NCBI GenBank assembly: GCA_024276605.1
Contig: JAJRWX010000087.1
Location: forward strand, 1-64,000
Length of the DNA stretch: 64,000 nt
From: Planctomycetota bacterium
GTDB lineage: Bacteria > Planctomycetota > Phycisphaerae > UBA1845
Reading direction: 5' to 3'
Shown: positions 35,208 to 44,517 of the stretch, in pieces
Layout: each line of letters starts with the position of its first letter
Position numbering within the stretch: position 1 is the first letter of the stretch
Translations under genes and position numbers: made by a program
The notes under the pieces: model-generated
Databases searched by the model: none
What the model saw: only the letters and a program-made list of their open reading frames with translations
What the model was told of the DNA's origin: nothing

Positions 35208-36026
35208 ATGAATACCCAATATGAGATCGGCGTCATCGGGGCCGGCAATGCAGCCGAGGGCATCGTGCAAAGCATTCTGCGAAACACAGTCATTTTCGAC
35301 GATCGCATCATCGCCTCAGACCCCACACCCCAACGACGCGACCTATTCGCCTCGCGTTTTCAGATCGTTGTCACGGAAGACAATCGAGAAGTCGTAGCCA
35401 ATAGTGTCATTGTGATTCTGGCTGTCAAACCTCAGCAGTTCGCCGAGGTTTGTACCGGCTTCGCTGATCTTATGCGTGAGGACCAGCTCATTATATCCAT
35501 CATGGCTGGGGTTTCGACCGCGTCGATCGAAGCACAATTCCCCAAAATCAAAGCCAGGGTAGTGAGGGCAATGCCCAATCTCCCTATCCATGTTGGCGCA
35601 GGCGTGGCGGGTATATGTCGCGGCCAACATGCCCGCGAAGTGGATCAACTTCATGCCCAAAGAATTTTCGATGCGGGCGGACGATCCATTGTGATTGAAG
35701 ATGAATCGCAGATGGACGCCGTTACAGCCGTATCCGGTAGTGGTCCGGCCTATTTTTATTACTTCGTCGAAGCTTTGATCCGTGCGGGCGTTGAGGCTGG
35801 TTTATCCGAGCAGCAGGCCTCGATCTTGGCTAAGCACGCCTGTTTTGGGGCAGCGAGGATGATGCTCGAATCTTCCGATTCGCCCGACGTGTTACGTCAG
35901 AAAGTCACCTCTCCCGGCGGAACCACCCAAGCCGCTCTAGATTCCATGGCAGCCAATCAAGTCTTCGAGGGTGTCCAGCAGGCCGTCCTAGCCGCCTGGC
36001 GGCGTAGTCAGGCGTTGGGCCAATGA
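35208..36026 (+). CDS. proC: Pyrroline-5-carboxylate reductase
   Basis: About 272 residues. There is an N-terminal Rossmann fold with IGVIGAGNAAEGIV, then ILAVKPQQF and RAMPNLPIHVGAGV. The C-terminal dimer domain contains DAVTAVSGSGPAYFYYFVEALI and KVTSPGGTTQAAL, the ProC signature. It catalyses the last step of proline biosynthesis. The ATG at 35208 with AAGGA seven bases upstream is chosen over the GTG at 35202. It is a single gene. Confidence 0.96.
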   Translation: MNTQYEIGVIGAGNAAEGIVQSILRNTVIFDDRIIASDPTPQRRDLFASRFQIVVTEDNREVVANSVIVILAVKPQQFAEVCTGFADLMREDQLIISIMAGVSTASIEAQFPKIKARVVRAMPNLPIHVGAGVAGICRGQHAREVDQLHAQRIFDAGGRSIVIEDESQMDAVTAVSGSGPAYFYYFVEALIRAGVEAGLSEQQASILAKHACFGAARMMLESSDSPDVLRQKVTSPGGTTQAALDSMAANQVFEGVQQAVLAAWRRSQALGQ

Positions 36027-36144
36027 GAATTTACCATATTCAACAACTGCGTGTTACCTTATTTTCAAGAGTTATCGGGCTTGAAGATATGTGATAAGCT
36101 TGACTAATATGGGTTGGGCGGTCTACGTTGTTGATGGGGGGAGC

Positions 36145-38178
36145 ATGCGCGTTTTGCCTATACAAGTGAGATACATCCTAACGGTCGCGTTAATCGCATC
36201 TGTTGGAATAGTTGCGCCTTCACTGGCGCGTGGCTTACCTGCGCCAACCCCACGGGCCGTTAAGTTTGATGTGCCCGGCGGTGTGGCCTCTAACCGGGTT
36301 ATTATCAAATTAACCGGCGAGGCACAAGCGACTTTGCATCCCCATGGGGGGTGCGTTGATCGAAAGCGTTGTGTCAAAAAACAACTCAGCAACATGTCCC
36401 CATCCATGTCGCGACAATGGCATCAATGGGGAACGCTATCCGTGAAGCCCGCCTATCCGTTTGAGTTTGCGCATCCTGAGACAGCCGCTAGTGTTGGCCT
36501 TGATCGCTATTACATCGTCCAAGTTCCTGCGGGTACGGATACCGCAGCGATGGCTAAAGAACTATGTACATGCGGCGGAGAGATAGAATCCGCCCACACG
36601 GATGTGATCGGAAGCACGTCGCAATTTTTCCCGAATGATGTGTTTTTTCAAAATGATCAGTGGAACATGCATAATACCGGCCAACTGATCCAAACTTTCT
36701 ACGGAAATGACGACGCAGACATTGATGCACCTGAAGCCTGGGCCATTCATACCGGCAACATGAAAACGGTAACCATTGCTATCATCGATTCCGGTGTGTA
36801 CGCTCATTCAGAATTCACCGGTCGATTGCTTCCCGGCTTTAATAGTAATCAACCTTTTGTATGTAGCGGCGGCCCAAATCAAGATCGAGTCTGCGTGGAT
36901 GATACGGAATGTCCTGGTGGTGCGGCTGATCCTAACTTTCCATGTAATAAGATCAATCGGGATACCAGCGATAACAGTGGTCATGGCACACATGTAGCTG
37001 GTATTGCAGCGGCTTTGGGTAATAACTTGGCGGGCGTAGCCGGGGTTAGTTGGGGTGCCAACATTTTGCCGATTCGGGTGTTGAGTTCCATTGGATTTGG
37101 ATCAGCGTTACACGCAGCTAATGGATTGATCTGGGCGGTGGATAACGGTGCGGACGTCTGCAACATGAGCCTGCAATATTACCCCACAGAAGCGACAGGT
37201 CCGGACCTGACGGCGTTGATCGCTGCGGCTGAATATGCCAAGCTCAGCGATGTGTTGGTCGTAGCTGCCGCCGGTAATCGCCATTGCAGCGTGATCAGTT
37301 TCCCATGTATGACTACTGGCGATTGCGGCGTTAGTGGTGGTACATGCATTTTTGACGTAGCCTATCCCGGCGTCATCGCAGATGTGCTCACCGTATCAGC
37401 CACGCATAATGCTGATGAACTTGCTGAAGTGTCAAACTTCGGTCCGCAAGTAGACGTGGCTGCACCTGGAGAAAGTGTTAAGTCTACGCACAATGATGGC
37501 AGTTATATATTCCGAACGGGTACTTCCATGGCATCTCCGCATGTAGCCGGTTTGGCTGCGCTGTTGAAGTCTTACGCCCCGCAACTATCGGCGTTTCAAA
37601 TCCGATCCATCATCGAATCGACAACGGACGATCTGGGTGTCACAGGCCCTGATACTTTGTACGGCAACGGTCGCATCAATGCATGGAATGCACTATTGGC
37701 TGCGCCGCTTCCATTTGAAATTCAGACAAGCTCTATACCTGAAGGCGCGGTGGATGCGCGTATCGCCGTAAGCGAAGACGGTATGACACCACTAGGCTGG
37801 GATGCCATAGATTTGACATTTAACGGAGTAGCCACCTACTTTCAGCCGGGTGACTTCACGGTTTCGGTGAACCCAAGTGGACCAACCGTAACTATTGCCT
37901 CCGTGGTCGGTGTTGATGTGGTCTCGACGATTACCTTGGATAGCCCCATTCCGGTGGATGCAGCTACGAGTTTTTTGCACAATACCAGTGGCACGAGCCG
38001 CACGATTAGCCATCGACCCGGCGACGTTGATGCGAATGGCATCGCAGACGCTACGGACATCTCCGCTCTCAAGGATGATCTGGATATGCCTACCCTGGCT
38101 AGTTGGTCATCCGATATTGATCGAAACAACCATTCCAGTTCACTAGACCTTATTCGCTTGATCGACCTAATGCCATAA
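36145..38178 (+). CDS. Secreted subtilisin-like (S8) serine protease with dockerin-like C-terminus
   Basis: About 677 residues. A signal peptide (RYILTVALIASVGIVAPSLA) and a propeptide-like region precede the catalytic domain. The triad is visible as AIIDSGVYAHSEF (Asp), NSGHGTHVAGIAAA (His) and GTSMASPHVAGLAA (Ser). A Cys-rich insertion (CSGGPNQDRVCVDDTEC) lies between Asp and His. After the domain comes a beta-rich segment, then DVDANGIADATDISAL and DIDRNNHSSSLDLIRL, a pair of dockerin-type loops. In-frame ATG 36109 or GTG 36091 could also be the start. Confidence 0.92.
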   Translation: MRVLPIQVRYILTVALIASVGIVAPSLARGLPAPTPRAVKFDVPGGVASNRVIIKLTGEAQATLHPHGGCVDRKRCVKKQLSNMSPSMSRQWHQWGTLSVKPAYPFEFAHPETAASVGLDRYYIVQVPAGTDTAAMAKELCTCGGEIESAHTDVIGSTSQFFPNDVFFQNDQWNMHNTGQLIQTFYGNDDADIDAPEAWAIHTGNMKTVTIAIIDSGVYAHSEFTGRLLPGFNSNQPFVCSGGPNQDRVCVDDTECPGGAADPNFPCNKINRDTSDNSGHGTHVAGIAAALGNNLAGVAGVSWGANILPIRVLSSIGFGSALHAANGLIWAVDNGADVCNMSLQYYPTEATGPDLTALIAAAEYAKLSDVLVVAAAGNRHCSVISFPCMTTGDCGVSGGTCIFDVAYPGVIADVLTVSATHNADELAEVSNFGPQVDVAAPGESVKSTHNDGSYIFRTGTSMASPHVAGLAALLKSYAPQLSAFQIRSIIESTTDDLGVTGPDTLYGNGRINAWNALLAAPLPFEIQTSSIPEGAVDARIAVSEDGMTPLGWDAIDLTFNGVATYFQPGDFTVSVNPSGPTVTIASVVGVDVVSTITLDSPIPVDAATSFLHNTSGTSRTISHRPGDVDANGIADATDISALKDDLDMPTLASWSSDIDRNNHSSSLDLIRLIDLMP

Positions 38179-38208
38179 TACACACCGTCTAGTGAGTCAA
38201 CCCATTAC

Positions 38209-38276
38209 GAACCGCGCCCGTGACGAAGTGATCCGACCTGCATGGAACCTCAGCCGCTTCTTGACAGGCGCGGTTC
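38209..38276. repeat. Inverted repeat, intergenic element
   Basis: GAACCGCGCC (38209-38218) and GGCGCGGTTC (38267-38276) are perfect inverted repeats. The stretch resembles the GC-rich elements seen elsewhere in the window. It lies 30 bases downstream of the protease stop, so it may also act in termination although no T-run follows. Nothing else was recognised between 38179 and 38487. Confidence 0.55.
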
Positions 38277-38487
38277 TGTTAGAGTTTGCGGCGGGTGGAA
38301 CCTGCCCTACGCGCCACGTGCATATAACAATCCGTATCATTTTCCATGTTGGTAGATTTTTTGCCAGCATCGTTCATACTCTTACACAATGTTATTAGAC
38401 CGCAATCATCGATCCCACCACCTCAAACAAGGTGGGTCACCCCATCCATGCGTACCGAACCGCACCAGTAAGGGAGCATCATAAGTA

Positions 38488-39093
38488 ATGATCGTCGATA
38501 TTCATCAACTTCCGATCCCTGAGTGGCATTTGCGTTGCCCAAAATGCGGCTATCTTCTCAATGGCTTGCCTAGCCATCGGTGTGCGGAGTGTGGCGATTC
38601 GCTGGATATGGATGCTATCATTCCGACATGGGCGCGATTGCGTGAGCCTCGATTTACCGGAGAGGAATTGCCTCTGCCGGATTTTGGTTTGTATTGCAAC
38701 AACTGTGACGCACCGCTTGCCGGCGCAAGGCAGCGAGAGTGCCCGTCCTGCCATGAACCGTTTGAGCCGATGAGGTCACGTCCTACCAAGGCCTGGTTTG
38801 TGGCTGATACTATGATCGATGAGAAAATCGCTCCTCAGCTTATTGCGATGATGCTGGAACGTGAATTTGTACCTTATGTACTGGAAGAAACGCAAAATCC
38901 AGTTACCGGGTCATTGTCCTGGTCGCTACGTATTATGAGCGACTTTTATTTTGAATTTCTCTGGCTGCTTAGATGTCGGCTTCACGAGATGGAAGATGTT
39001 ACCACGCTAAGCGATTGGCAGTGCCAAAGCTGTGACAACGAAAACCCCGCCAGCTTCGAGACTTGCTGGCATTGCGGAACGTTGCGGAGTTAA
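38488..39093 (+). CDS. Multi-zinc-ribbon protein with DUF2007-like domain
   Basis: 201 residues. Six CxxC knuckles are visible: CPKC/CAEC at the N-terminus, CNNC/CPSC in the second ribbon, and CQSC/CWHC at the C-terminus. The third ribbon resembles a RanBP2-type or double zinc-ribbon finger. Between ribbons two and three, residues about 105-165 (ADTMIDEKIAPQLIAMMLERE) look like a DUF2007-type signal-transduction domain. It is probably a cytosolic adaptor or nucleic-acid/protein-binding factor; no catalytic function is evident. Confidence 0.75.
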   Translation: MIVDIHQLPIPEWHLRCPKCGYLLNGLPSHRCAECGDSLDMDAIIPTWARLREPRFTGEELPLPDFGLYCNNCDAPLAGARQRECPSCHEPFEPMRSRPTKAWFVADTMIDEKIAPQLIAMMLEREFVPYVLEETQNPVTGSLSWSLRIMSDFYFEFLWLLRCRLHEMEDVTTLSDWQCQSCDNENPASFETCWHCGTLRS

Positions 39094-39583
39094 GTAGTGT
39101 GATGGAGTGCGTCCGGGATGCACTTTTTGGCGGGGGTAGACATTCTGGCAAGATGACCCAGGTGGTCCGATTGGCATAACGGGAGGACCGCAGGCTGGCG
39201 CCGTGCGGCTCTGACTCGACTATCCCGGTGGTTGCGCTGGTGCCCCATCCTTTGCTTACTGGCAAAGGGTGGGGGAAGGATGATCTGATTCGATGATCCT
39301 GGAGGTTGCATATGCCGAATGGTTTCAGGCAGGTCAACCTTTCGCCAATTTGGGATTGGCAAAAGAACGACCTGCCCTACCGTTTGTGCGAGAATGACGG
39401 ATGTGTAAGCTACGTCCTATATATCCCTGCATCTGTTCTCGTTGAGCATGTCGGTAGCGAAACATCAACCGCTGGGGCCTATCTTCCGACATTGATTATA
39501 GGGATAGATCATTTCCAGACGGTGTCTTGGCGACCCTGAGACCAATGACAGGGTATCGCTATGGCTGACGATATGGATGACTC
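39094..39583. repeat. Repeat-rich intergenic region with several hairpins
   Basis: 39191-39212 is an exact inverted copy of 24864-24885. CCCCATCCTTTGC (39243-39255) pairs with 39262-39274. A 22-bp imperfect palindrome runs from 39328 to 39376, with eight perfect base pairs at its base (GGCAGGTC/GACCTGCC). Short frames in this region are not conserved-looking, so no gene is called. It likely consists of several adjoining palindromic repeat units. Confidence 0.6.
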
Positions 39584-41002
39584 ATGGCCAATAGTCGAAT
39601 CAAGCAAATCTCACTAATCATTCTATGCCAAACTGCATGTGTCGCCGTAGGCTTGTGGATGGAGCATCAATTCGCCACGTCCTCAGTCCAACGAATAGCT
39701 ATGGAGCAGGCCCGAACGGAAGTTGAAACAATAGCAGCGCGGAGCCGAGAAAACCTCGCAGGGCTGTCTTTCGACGCGATAGCAGCAGACGTGCAGCTCC
39801 AATCGCAGATTCGCAACCAATTGGAAAACGACGCACCAAACGACGGAGGTTCGCTCATTGTCGATCGCAACTGGCGTGTTGTTTTAGCGGCACAGGATTC
39901 ACCTAACGTACAAACTGTGCACCCGACCGTGGGAGAGCAACTCGACTGGGTGCCCTTCGATGACTCGTCTAAGCCAAATACAAAAGTGCTTCAAGGCAGT
40001 TTCAACCTCGCCAATGGTGAGCACCTCGCGGCTGCACGAATGCTCACTAGCGGAGCCGGGTTCATCGTAGTCTATCGCCCCGTTGCCAATGTCCTGCTCT
40101 CGTCCACCATGCTAATCCGCTCGCTTCCGTGGTTGAGCGGCGTCACCTTATTGTGGACCAGCGCTCTACTCGCCAGTGTGATCACTCTGTTGCTTACGCG
40201 TTTCTACGACGGCGTGGACCGCGAACGAAAACAGGCCGCATCAGAGATGCTACTGCGTACGCAGAATCTCGTCCGCACACGCGATGCGGTGATATTCGGA
40301 CTTGCTAAGCTTGCCGATTCACGCGATCCGGAGACCGGGGAACACCTCGAACGTATTTCGATTTATTCCACGACGTTTGCTGCGACGTTGCGGCGTCACC
40401 CCAATTACTCCAACGTTGTATCCTCCTCTTTTGTGCGACTGATCGGTATTAGCTCCGCACTACACGACATAGGCAAGGTCGGTATTAAAGATAGCATTCT
40501 TCGAAAACCCGCGGAGCTGACACCCGCAGAACACGAGAGTATGCAATCCCATACGACCATTGGTGCGGATTGTATCAAAGAAATCGAGCAGCGGTTGGGT
40601 AGCTCCAATTTCCTACACATGGCCCACGAAATCGCTATGGCCCATCACGAACGATGGGATGGGACGGGTTATCCGAAAGGACTGTCCGGTGAGTCGATCC
40701 CGCTAGCGGCACGCATTGTCGCTATCGCGGATGTGTACGACGCGTTGTCCAGCAAGCGCGTCTACAAACCCGAATTCCCCCATGATGAATGCGTCGCGCT
40801 GATTCGAGATGAAGCTGGTAAGCAATTTGACCCCGATCTGGTAGAGGTCTGGCTATCGATAGAACCTAAATTTCGTGATATCGCGCTCCAGTACGCCAGC
40901 GCGTCGCCGAATGAACGATTCAATGAAGTGCCGCCGGAAACGGGCAATAATCAACAACTGCGAAAAGAGGAGCTGACGGCTACCTCATTATCCGCTGAGT
41001 AG
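39584..41002 (+). CDS. HD-GYP domain c-di-GMP phosphodiesterase with membrane sensor
   Basis: 472 residues. Two transmembrane segments (about residues 8-25 and 180-205) flank a periplasmic sensor region. The cytoplasmic HD-GYP domain has LHDIGKVGIKD, AHHERWDGTGYPKGL (the GYP motif) and RIVAIADVYDALSS, so all catalytic residues are intact. It should hydrolyse c-di-GMP in response to an extracytoplasmic cue. It is followed 180 bases later by a degenerate HD-GYP protein. Confidence 0.94.
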   Translation: MANSRIKQISLIILCQTACVAVGLWMEHQFATSSVQRIAMEQARTEVETIAARSRENLAGLSFDAIAADVQLQSQIRNQLENDAPNDGGSLIVDRNWRVVLAAQDSPNVQTVHPTVGEQLDWVPFDDSSKPNTKVLQGSFNLANGEHLAAARMLTSGAGFIVVYRPVANVLLSSTMLIRSLPWLSGVTLLWTSALLASVITLLLTRFYDGVDRERKQAASEMLLRTQNLVRTRDAVIFGLAKLADSRDPETGEHLERISIYSTTFAATLRRHPNYSNVVSSSFVRLIGISSALHDIGKVGIKDSILRKPAELTPAEHESMQSHTTIGADCIKEIEQRLGSSNFLHMAHEIAMAHHERWDGTGYPKGLSGESIPLAARIVAIADVYDALSSKRVYKPEFPHDECVALIRDEAGKQFDPDLVEVWLSIEPKFRDIALQYASASPNERFNEVPPETGNNQQLRKEELTATSLSAE

Positions 41003-41181
41003 GCTATAGATGCTTATGTATGAACGTATATCAAGATTTGAGCCGTCGAGGCCCTAGTACCATTATTCTGATACAAACTTTGTTCATGTGTAATGGTAAA
41101 AACTCGAATTGTCCCGTCGTTTTCCGTGAATACGACGATGTAAACAAATGAGCGTGCTATGGTAATGTCAGGAGTATCATC

Positions 41182-42138
41182 GTGAGTATAGGTTTGGTTA
41201 AGGATAGACGCTTCTTCGAGTTCATGCTCATCTGCATCGTCTTGGGGATGTCGTGCGTAGCGGCGCAATTAGGTGCGCACAAACTACTGGTACTCAACCT
41301 CTTCTTCCTACCCATCATTCTCAGCGGTTATTACCTCGGTCGAACCAGCGCTTGCATTCTCGCCTTGCTGGCTGCCCTGGCAGTCACCATTGTCACCGCT
41401 CTCGATCCGAGCGCCCTCTCCACTACATTCACTCCGATGCTCGGTGTGATGGCATTGGCTGTGTGGGCAGCCGTGCTGGCGCTGACCGCCCTCCTGGTTG
41501 GTACGCTTTGTGACGAACGAGCAACTGCCGTTACGGAACTCCACGAAGCGTATGTGGGCGTTGTAGAAGTGCTCTCCAAGTACCTCCAGGGTGGTCATCC
41601 CAAATCCAAGGCTCGTTCTATTCGCGTGGCCGAGTTGAGCCAATTCGTGGCATATGAAATGAACCTCTCGCGTAAGCAGATTGACGATATCCGCGTAGGC
41701 GCCCTGCTGTACGATCTGGGTAACGTCGAGATTACGACCAAGCTTATCACCAAGGTCGTAGACACACTGGAATCATCCCCTAACAGTCCTCGTGTGCACA
41801 CCTTCGCCGGTCTGGACCTTGTACATTCTCTCGGGGCGGTGCTCCATGGAGCTGTCCCGCTCCTGATCAGTCAGGATGAGCAAGTCGACGAACACATTAC
41901 CGGTATCCAAGGTCTGCCGACCATGGAATTACCTCTGGGTGCGCGTATCATCCGTGCCGTCCGCGCTTACGATGTCCTTACGTCTAGTGGATCGGGCGTT
42001 AAGGGTGCGACTCAGCAAGCAGCGATTGACGAACTGCGTGACGATAAGGGAGGGGAGTATGACCCCGTTGTACTCAAGGCCATCGAACGCGTCGTGCGTC
42101 GTGCGTCGACCGCAGAATCCAGACCGGTGATGGTGTGA
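41182..42138 (+). CDS. Membrane protein with degenerate HD-GYP domain
   Basis: 318 residues. The N-terminal 110 residues have about four hydrophobic segments. The C-terminal region aligns to HD-GYP but the HD pair reads LLYDLGNVEI (His to Tyr, Lys to Asn). The GYP segment is replaced by ITGIQGLPTMELPLG, while RIIRAVRAYDVLTS is kept. It is therefore probably catalytically dead and regulatory. The GTG start has GGAG nine bases upstream. It may be co-transcribed with the active enzyme immediately before it. Confidence 0.85.
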   Translation: MSIGLVKDRRFFEFMLICIVLGMSCVAAQLGAHKLLVLNLFFLPIILSGYYLGRTSACILALLAALAVTIVTALDPSALSTTFTPMLGVMALAVWAAVLALTALLVGTLCDERATAVTELHEAYVGVVEVLSKYLQGGHPKSKARSIRVAELSQFVAYEMNLSRKQIDDIRVGALLYDLGNVEITTKLITKVVDTLESSPNSPRVHTFAGLDLVHSLGAVLHGAVPLLISQDEQVDEHITGIQGLPTMELPLGARIIRAVRAYDVLTSSGSGVKGATQQAAIDELRDDKGGEYDPVVLKAIERVVRRASTAESRPVMV

Positions 42139-42227
42139 TCACCAGCACTTTGTACTGTGCAGCCTGCCCACAAAGGGCGATGCCACAAAGAACCGCCACA
42201 TCCCCCGTCATTTCTGTGTAATCTGTC

Positions 42228-42304
42228 ATTCCCATGAAAGCGGGAATTCAGTTTCATGCTGTAGGTGTGTTGGGATTTTGCTAGATTCCCGCCCGCGCGG
42301 GAAT
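42228..42304. repeat. Two GTCATTCCC...GCGGGAAT palindromes
   Basis: ATTCCC-N-GCGGGAAT at 42228-42247 and the perfect 8-bp-stem palindrome ATTCCCGC-CCGC-GCGGGAAT at 42285-42304. Both belong to the ATTCCCGC-type short repeat family, related to the one at 24827. They lie in the 291-base gap before psd. Confidence 0.7.
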
Positions 42305-42429
42305 GACGGAGGGGTGATCAGGCGTGTAATAGAAGTAGCAATCACCCAAGATGCACGCAAAACCAAAAACGGGTACAATCGAGCCTGTGTTTGGTTTAAT
42401 GTTACGACATAAGTAATAGGTGACGTCCG

Positions 42430-43164
42430 ATGCCCATTGCCCGAGAAGGCTTGAGAGAGATCGTATTATCTACACTCGTGCTGGGCGCATTGAGCCTTGG
42501 ATGTTCGTACATCGCCTGGCCTTTGGTATTACCGTTTGTCGTACTATGGATTTGGGTGATCGCTTTCTTTCGTGATCCTAAACGGCTACGCAGCTATGCA
42601 CCCGGCGACCTGTGCGCACCAGCAGATGGAACCGTTACGGAAATCACGGCATTTGATGACGACGAGTATATCGGTGGACCGGCTGTGCGTATCGGCATTT
42701 TTCTGAGTTTGTTCAATGTCCATATCAATCGCTGCCCTTGTCACAGTCATATTCGCTCGATGGCCTACCAAAAGGGTGAGTTTTTGGACGCTAGACATCC
42801 AGAGTCCGGTCAACGCAATGAATCCAACATGCTTGTACTTGATCCGGAAGCACCGCTACCTGGTCCGGTGATTGTCAGGCAGGTAGCGGGTCTGGTGGCC
42901 AGGCGAATTATTTGTCATGCCCAAGTGAATGACCACATGGCCATCGGACAAAGATTCGGACTAATCAAATTTGGATCGAGAACCGAGTTGATCATCCCAC
43001 GGCGTGAAGGCACACAAATATTGGTATCCGTCGGGCAAACTGTGAAAGGTGGGCTTACAATCATGGCAACGCAACCAATAGCTAGGCCCGGTGATCTTGA
43101 TCTGGAAAACAAAAAGACGGGGGCAAAATCGACTCAGAGTGAGCGCGTGGCTACCAATCAATAA
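42430..43164 (+). CDS. psd: Phosphatidylserine decarboxylase (archaeal-type short form)
   Basis: 244 residues. An N-terminal membrane hairpin (residues about 15-45, FFRDPKR after it) precedes VRIGIFLSLFNVHINRCPC and the C-terminal LIKFGSRTELIIP. In FGS the Ser becomes the pyruvoyl group on self-cleavage. It decarboxylates phosphatidylserine to phosphatidylethanolamine at the membrane. It is followed about 110 bases later by the phosphatidylserine synthase gene, so the pair makes PE. AGGTGA lies seven bases before the ATG. Confidence 0.95.
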   Translation: MPIAREGLREIVLSTLVLGALSLGCSYIAWPLVLPFVVLWIWVIAFFRDPKRLRSYAPGDLCAPADGTVTEITAFDDDEYIGGPAVRIGIFLSLFNVHINRCPCHSHIRSMAYQKGEFLDARHPESGQRNESNMLVLDPEAPLPGPVIVRQVAGLVARRIICHAQVNDHMAIGQRFGLIKFGSRTELIIPRREGTQILVSVGQTVKGGLTIMATQPIARPGDLDLENKKTGAKSTQSERVATNQ

Positions 43165-43272
43165 ATTGTTCAGCGTGTGGATAAACAAATTGAATGCTAC
43201 CGAGTTCACGCTCGATGAAATGATGAATGAAAATACGGAGCATCATAAGTATCTAAGTGACTGTGGAATCGT

Positions 43273-44226
43273 ATGACTAGGATTATCAAGCATCCTGAAG
43301 CGAAGCGATCGGAACGTCGCCGGAAACGGTTACGTTCCTTAGCGTTCCTGCCGACACTGATAACGCTGGGGAATTTGTTGTGCGGATTTGCGGCGATCTA
43401 TTTCGGCATGCGCGCAATGCAGGACTTTGGTGCTCAGGTATCACCGAGCGCCAGCCAGACATTACATAGCGCGATGGTCGAACGATTACTACCCTCGTTC
43501 CTATCAGTAGGTGCCGGTCTGGTGGTCTTAGGCATGGTATTCGATATGTTCGACGGCCTGGTGGCGCGAGCCACACGGAGCACGACAAATTTCGGCGGTC
43601 AACTCGACTCACTTGCTGATGTTGTCACTTGCGGCGTTGCACCAGCCATCCTTATGGTCGCTTTCATGACACAAGAACTCGCCAGCAATGCCATACAACC
43701 GTCACCGATCAGCAACACTTTTCTTGGACGAGCGTGTTGGGTTTCAGCAGCCATCTATGTCGCCTTCGCGGCTATTCGTCTAGCCAGATTCAATGTTGAA
43801 AATGCCGAGTCCGATCATGACCATAAATCCTTTCGCGGACTGCCCTCGCCGGGGGCAGGTGGCATTTTGGTCTCGTTGATATTGTTTCAGGATCAATTGG
43901 GGGAAACCGGGCGACACTACGTAGCCTACGCATTACCCTTTGTCGCCGTATGTATTGCTTTTTTGATGATTAGTCGCGTGCCTTACAAACGCTTTCATCG
44001 CGCTTATTTATTGCAAAAGCAACCATTTGGCCAATTGGTTATCGGTGTAACGGTATTGGCTGTGTTTTTCTCCTATAAAGCCCCTACGCTGGTCGTGATG
44101 GTCCTCTGGTATGGTGCAAGCGGCCCCATCTTTTTACTCATCAAGACCATTCGTGAAAGACACAAACCTCTACCGGCCACAAATCAAGCGCCGTCTGACA
44201 TGCAACGATCGTCCCGTAATGCTTAG
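43273..44226 (+). CDS. pssA: CDP-diacylglycerol-serine O-phosphatidyltransferase
   Basis: 317 residues, polytopic membrane protein. The CDP-alcohol phosphatidyltransferase motif reads D-G-L-V-A-R ... G ... D ... D within DMFDGLVARATRSTTNF and GGQLDSLADVV, matching DGx2ARx8Gx3Dx3D. A basic N-terminus precedes LPTLITLGNLLCGFAAI. It makes phosphatidylserine from CDP-diacylglycerol and serine, feeding the decarboxylase encoded upstream. The family subtype (PssA type II) is by motif and context. Confidence 0.95.
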   Translation: MTRIIKHPEAKRSERRRKRLRSLAFLPTLITLGNLLCGFAAIYFGMRAMQDFGAQVSPSASQTLHSAMVERLLPSFLSVGAGLVVLGMVFDMFDGLVARATRSTTNFGGQLDSLADVVTCGVAPAILMVAFMTQELASNAIQPSPISNTFLGRACWVSAAIYVAFAAIRLARFNVENAESDHDHKSFRGLPSPGAGGILVSLILFQDQLGETGRHYVAYALPFVAVCIAFLMISRVPYKRFHRAYLLQKQPFGQLVIGVTVLAVFFSYKAPTLVVMVLWYGASGPIFLLIKTIRERHKPLPATNQAPSDMQRSSRNA

Positions 44227-44517
44227 TACAAGCCTTATTTTTTCTGAAGCGACCCAAAAATAGGGATTATTCCACGTTTTTATTGCATAAGGCACGATCG
44301 ATAAATCGATCATGCTTTACATATCGCTGTTGTAGCTTCATCTACTTGCCCATCCTTAACTTTGCATATGTCTGCCGAGTAGTGAATTGATAATTTTTCG
44401 GACCGCGCAAGATAAAATGACTATCGGACATGAATCGAGTTGCACTATATTTGATAATTGCAACGGAGATACACCCACCGTGCGTGCACCGGTGGGTCAG
44501 GATACCGCACTGTCTTC

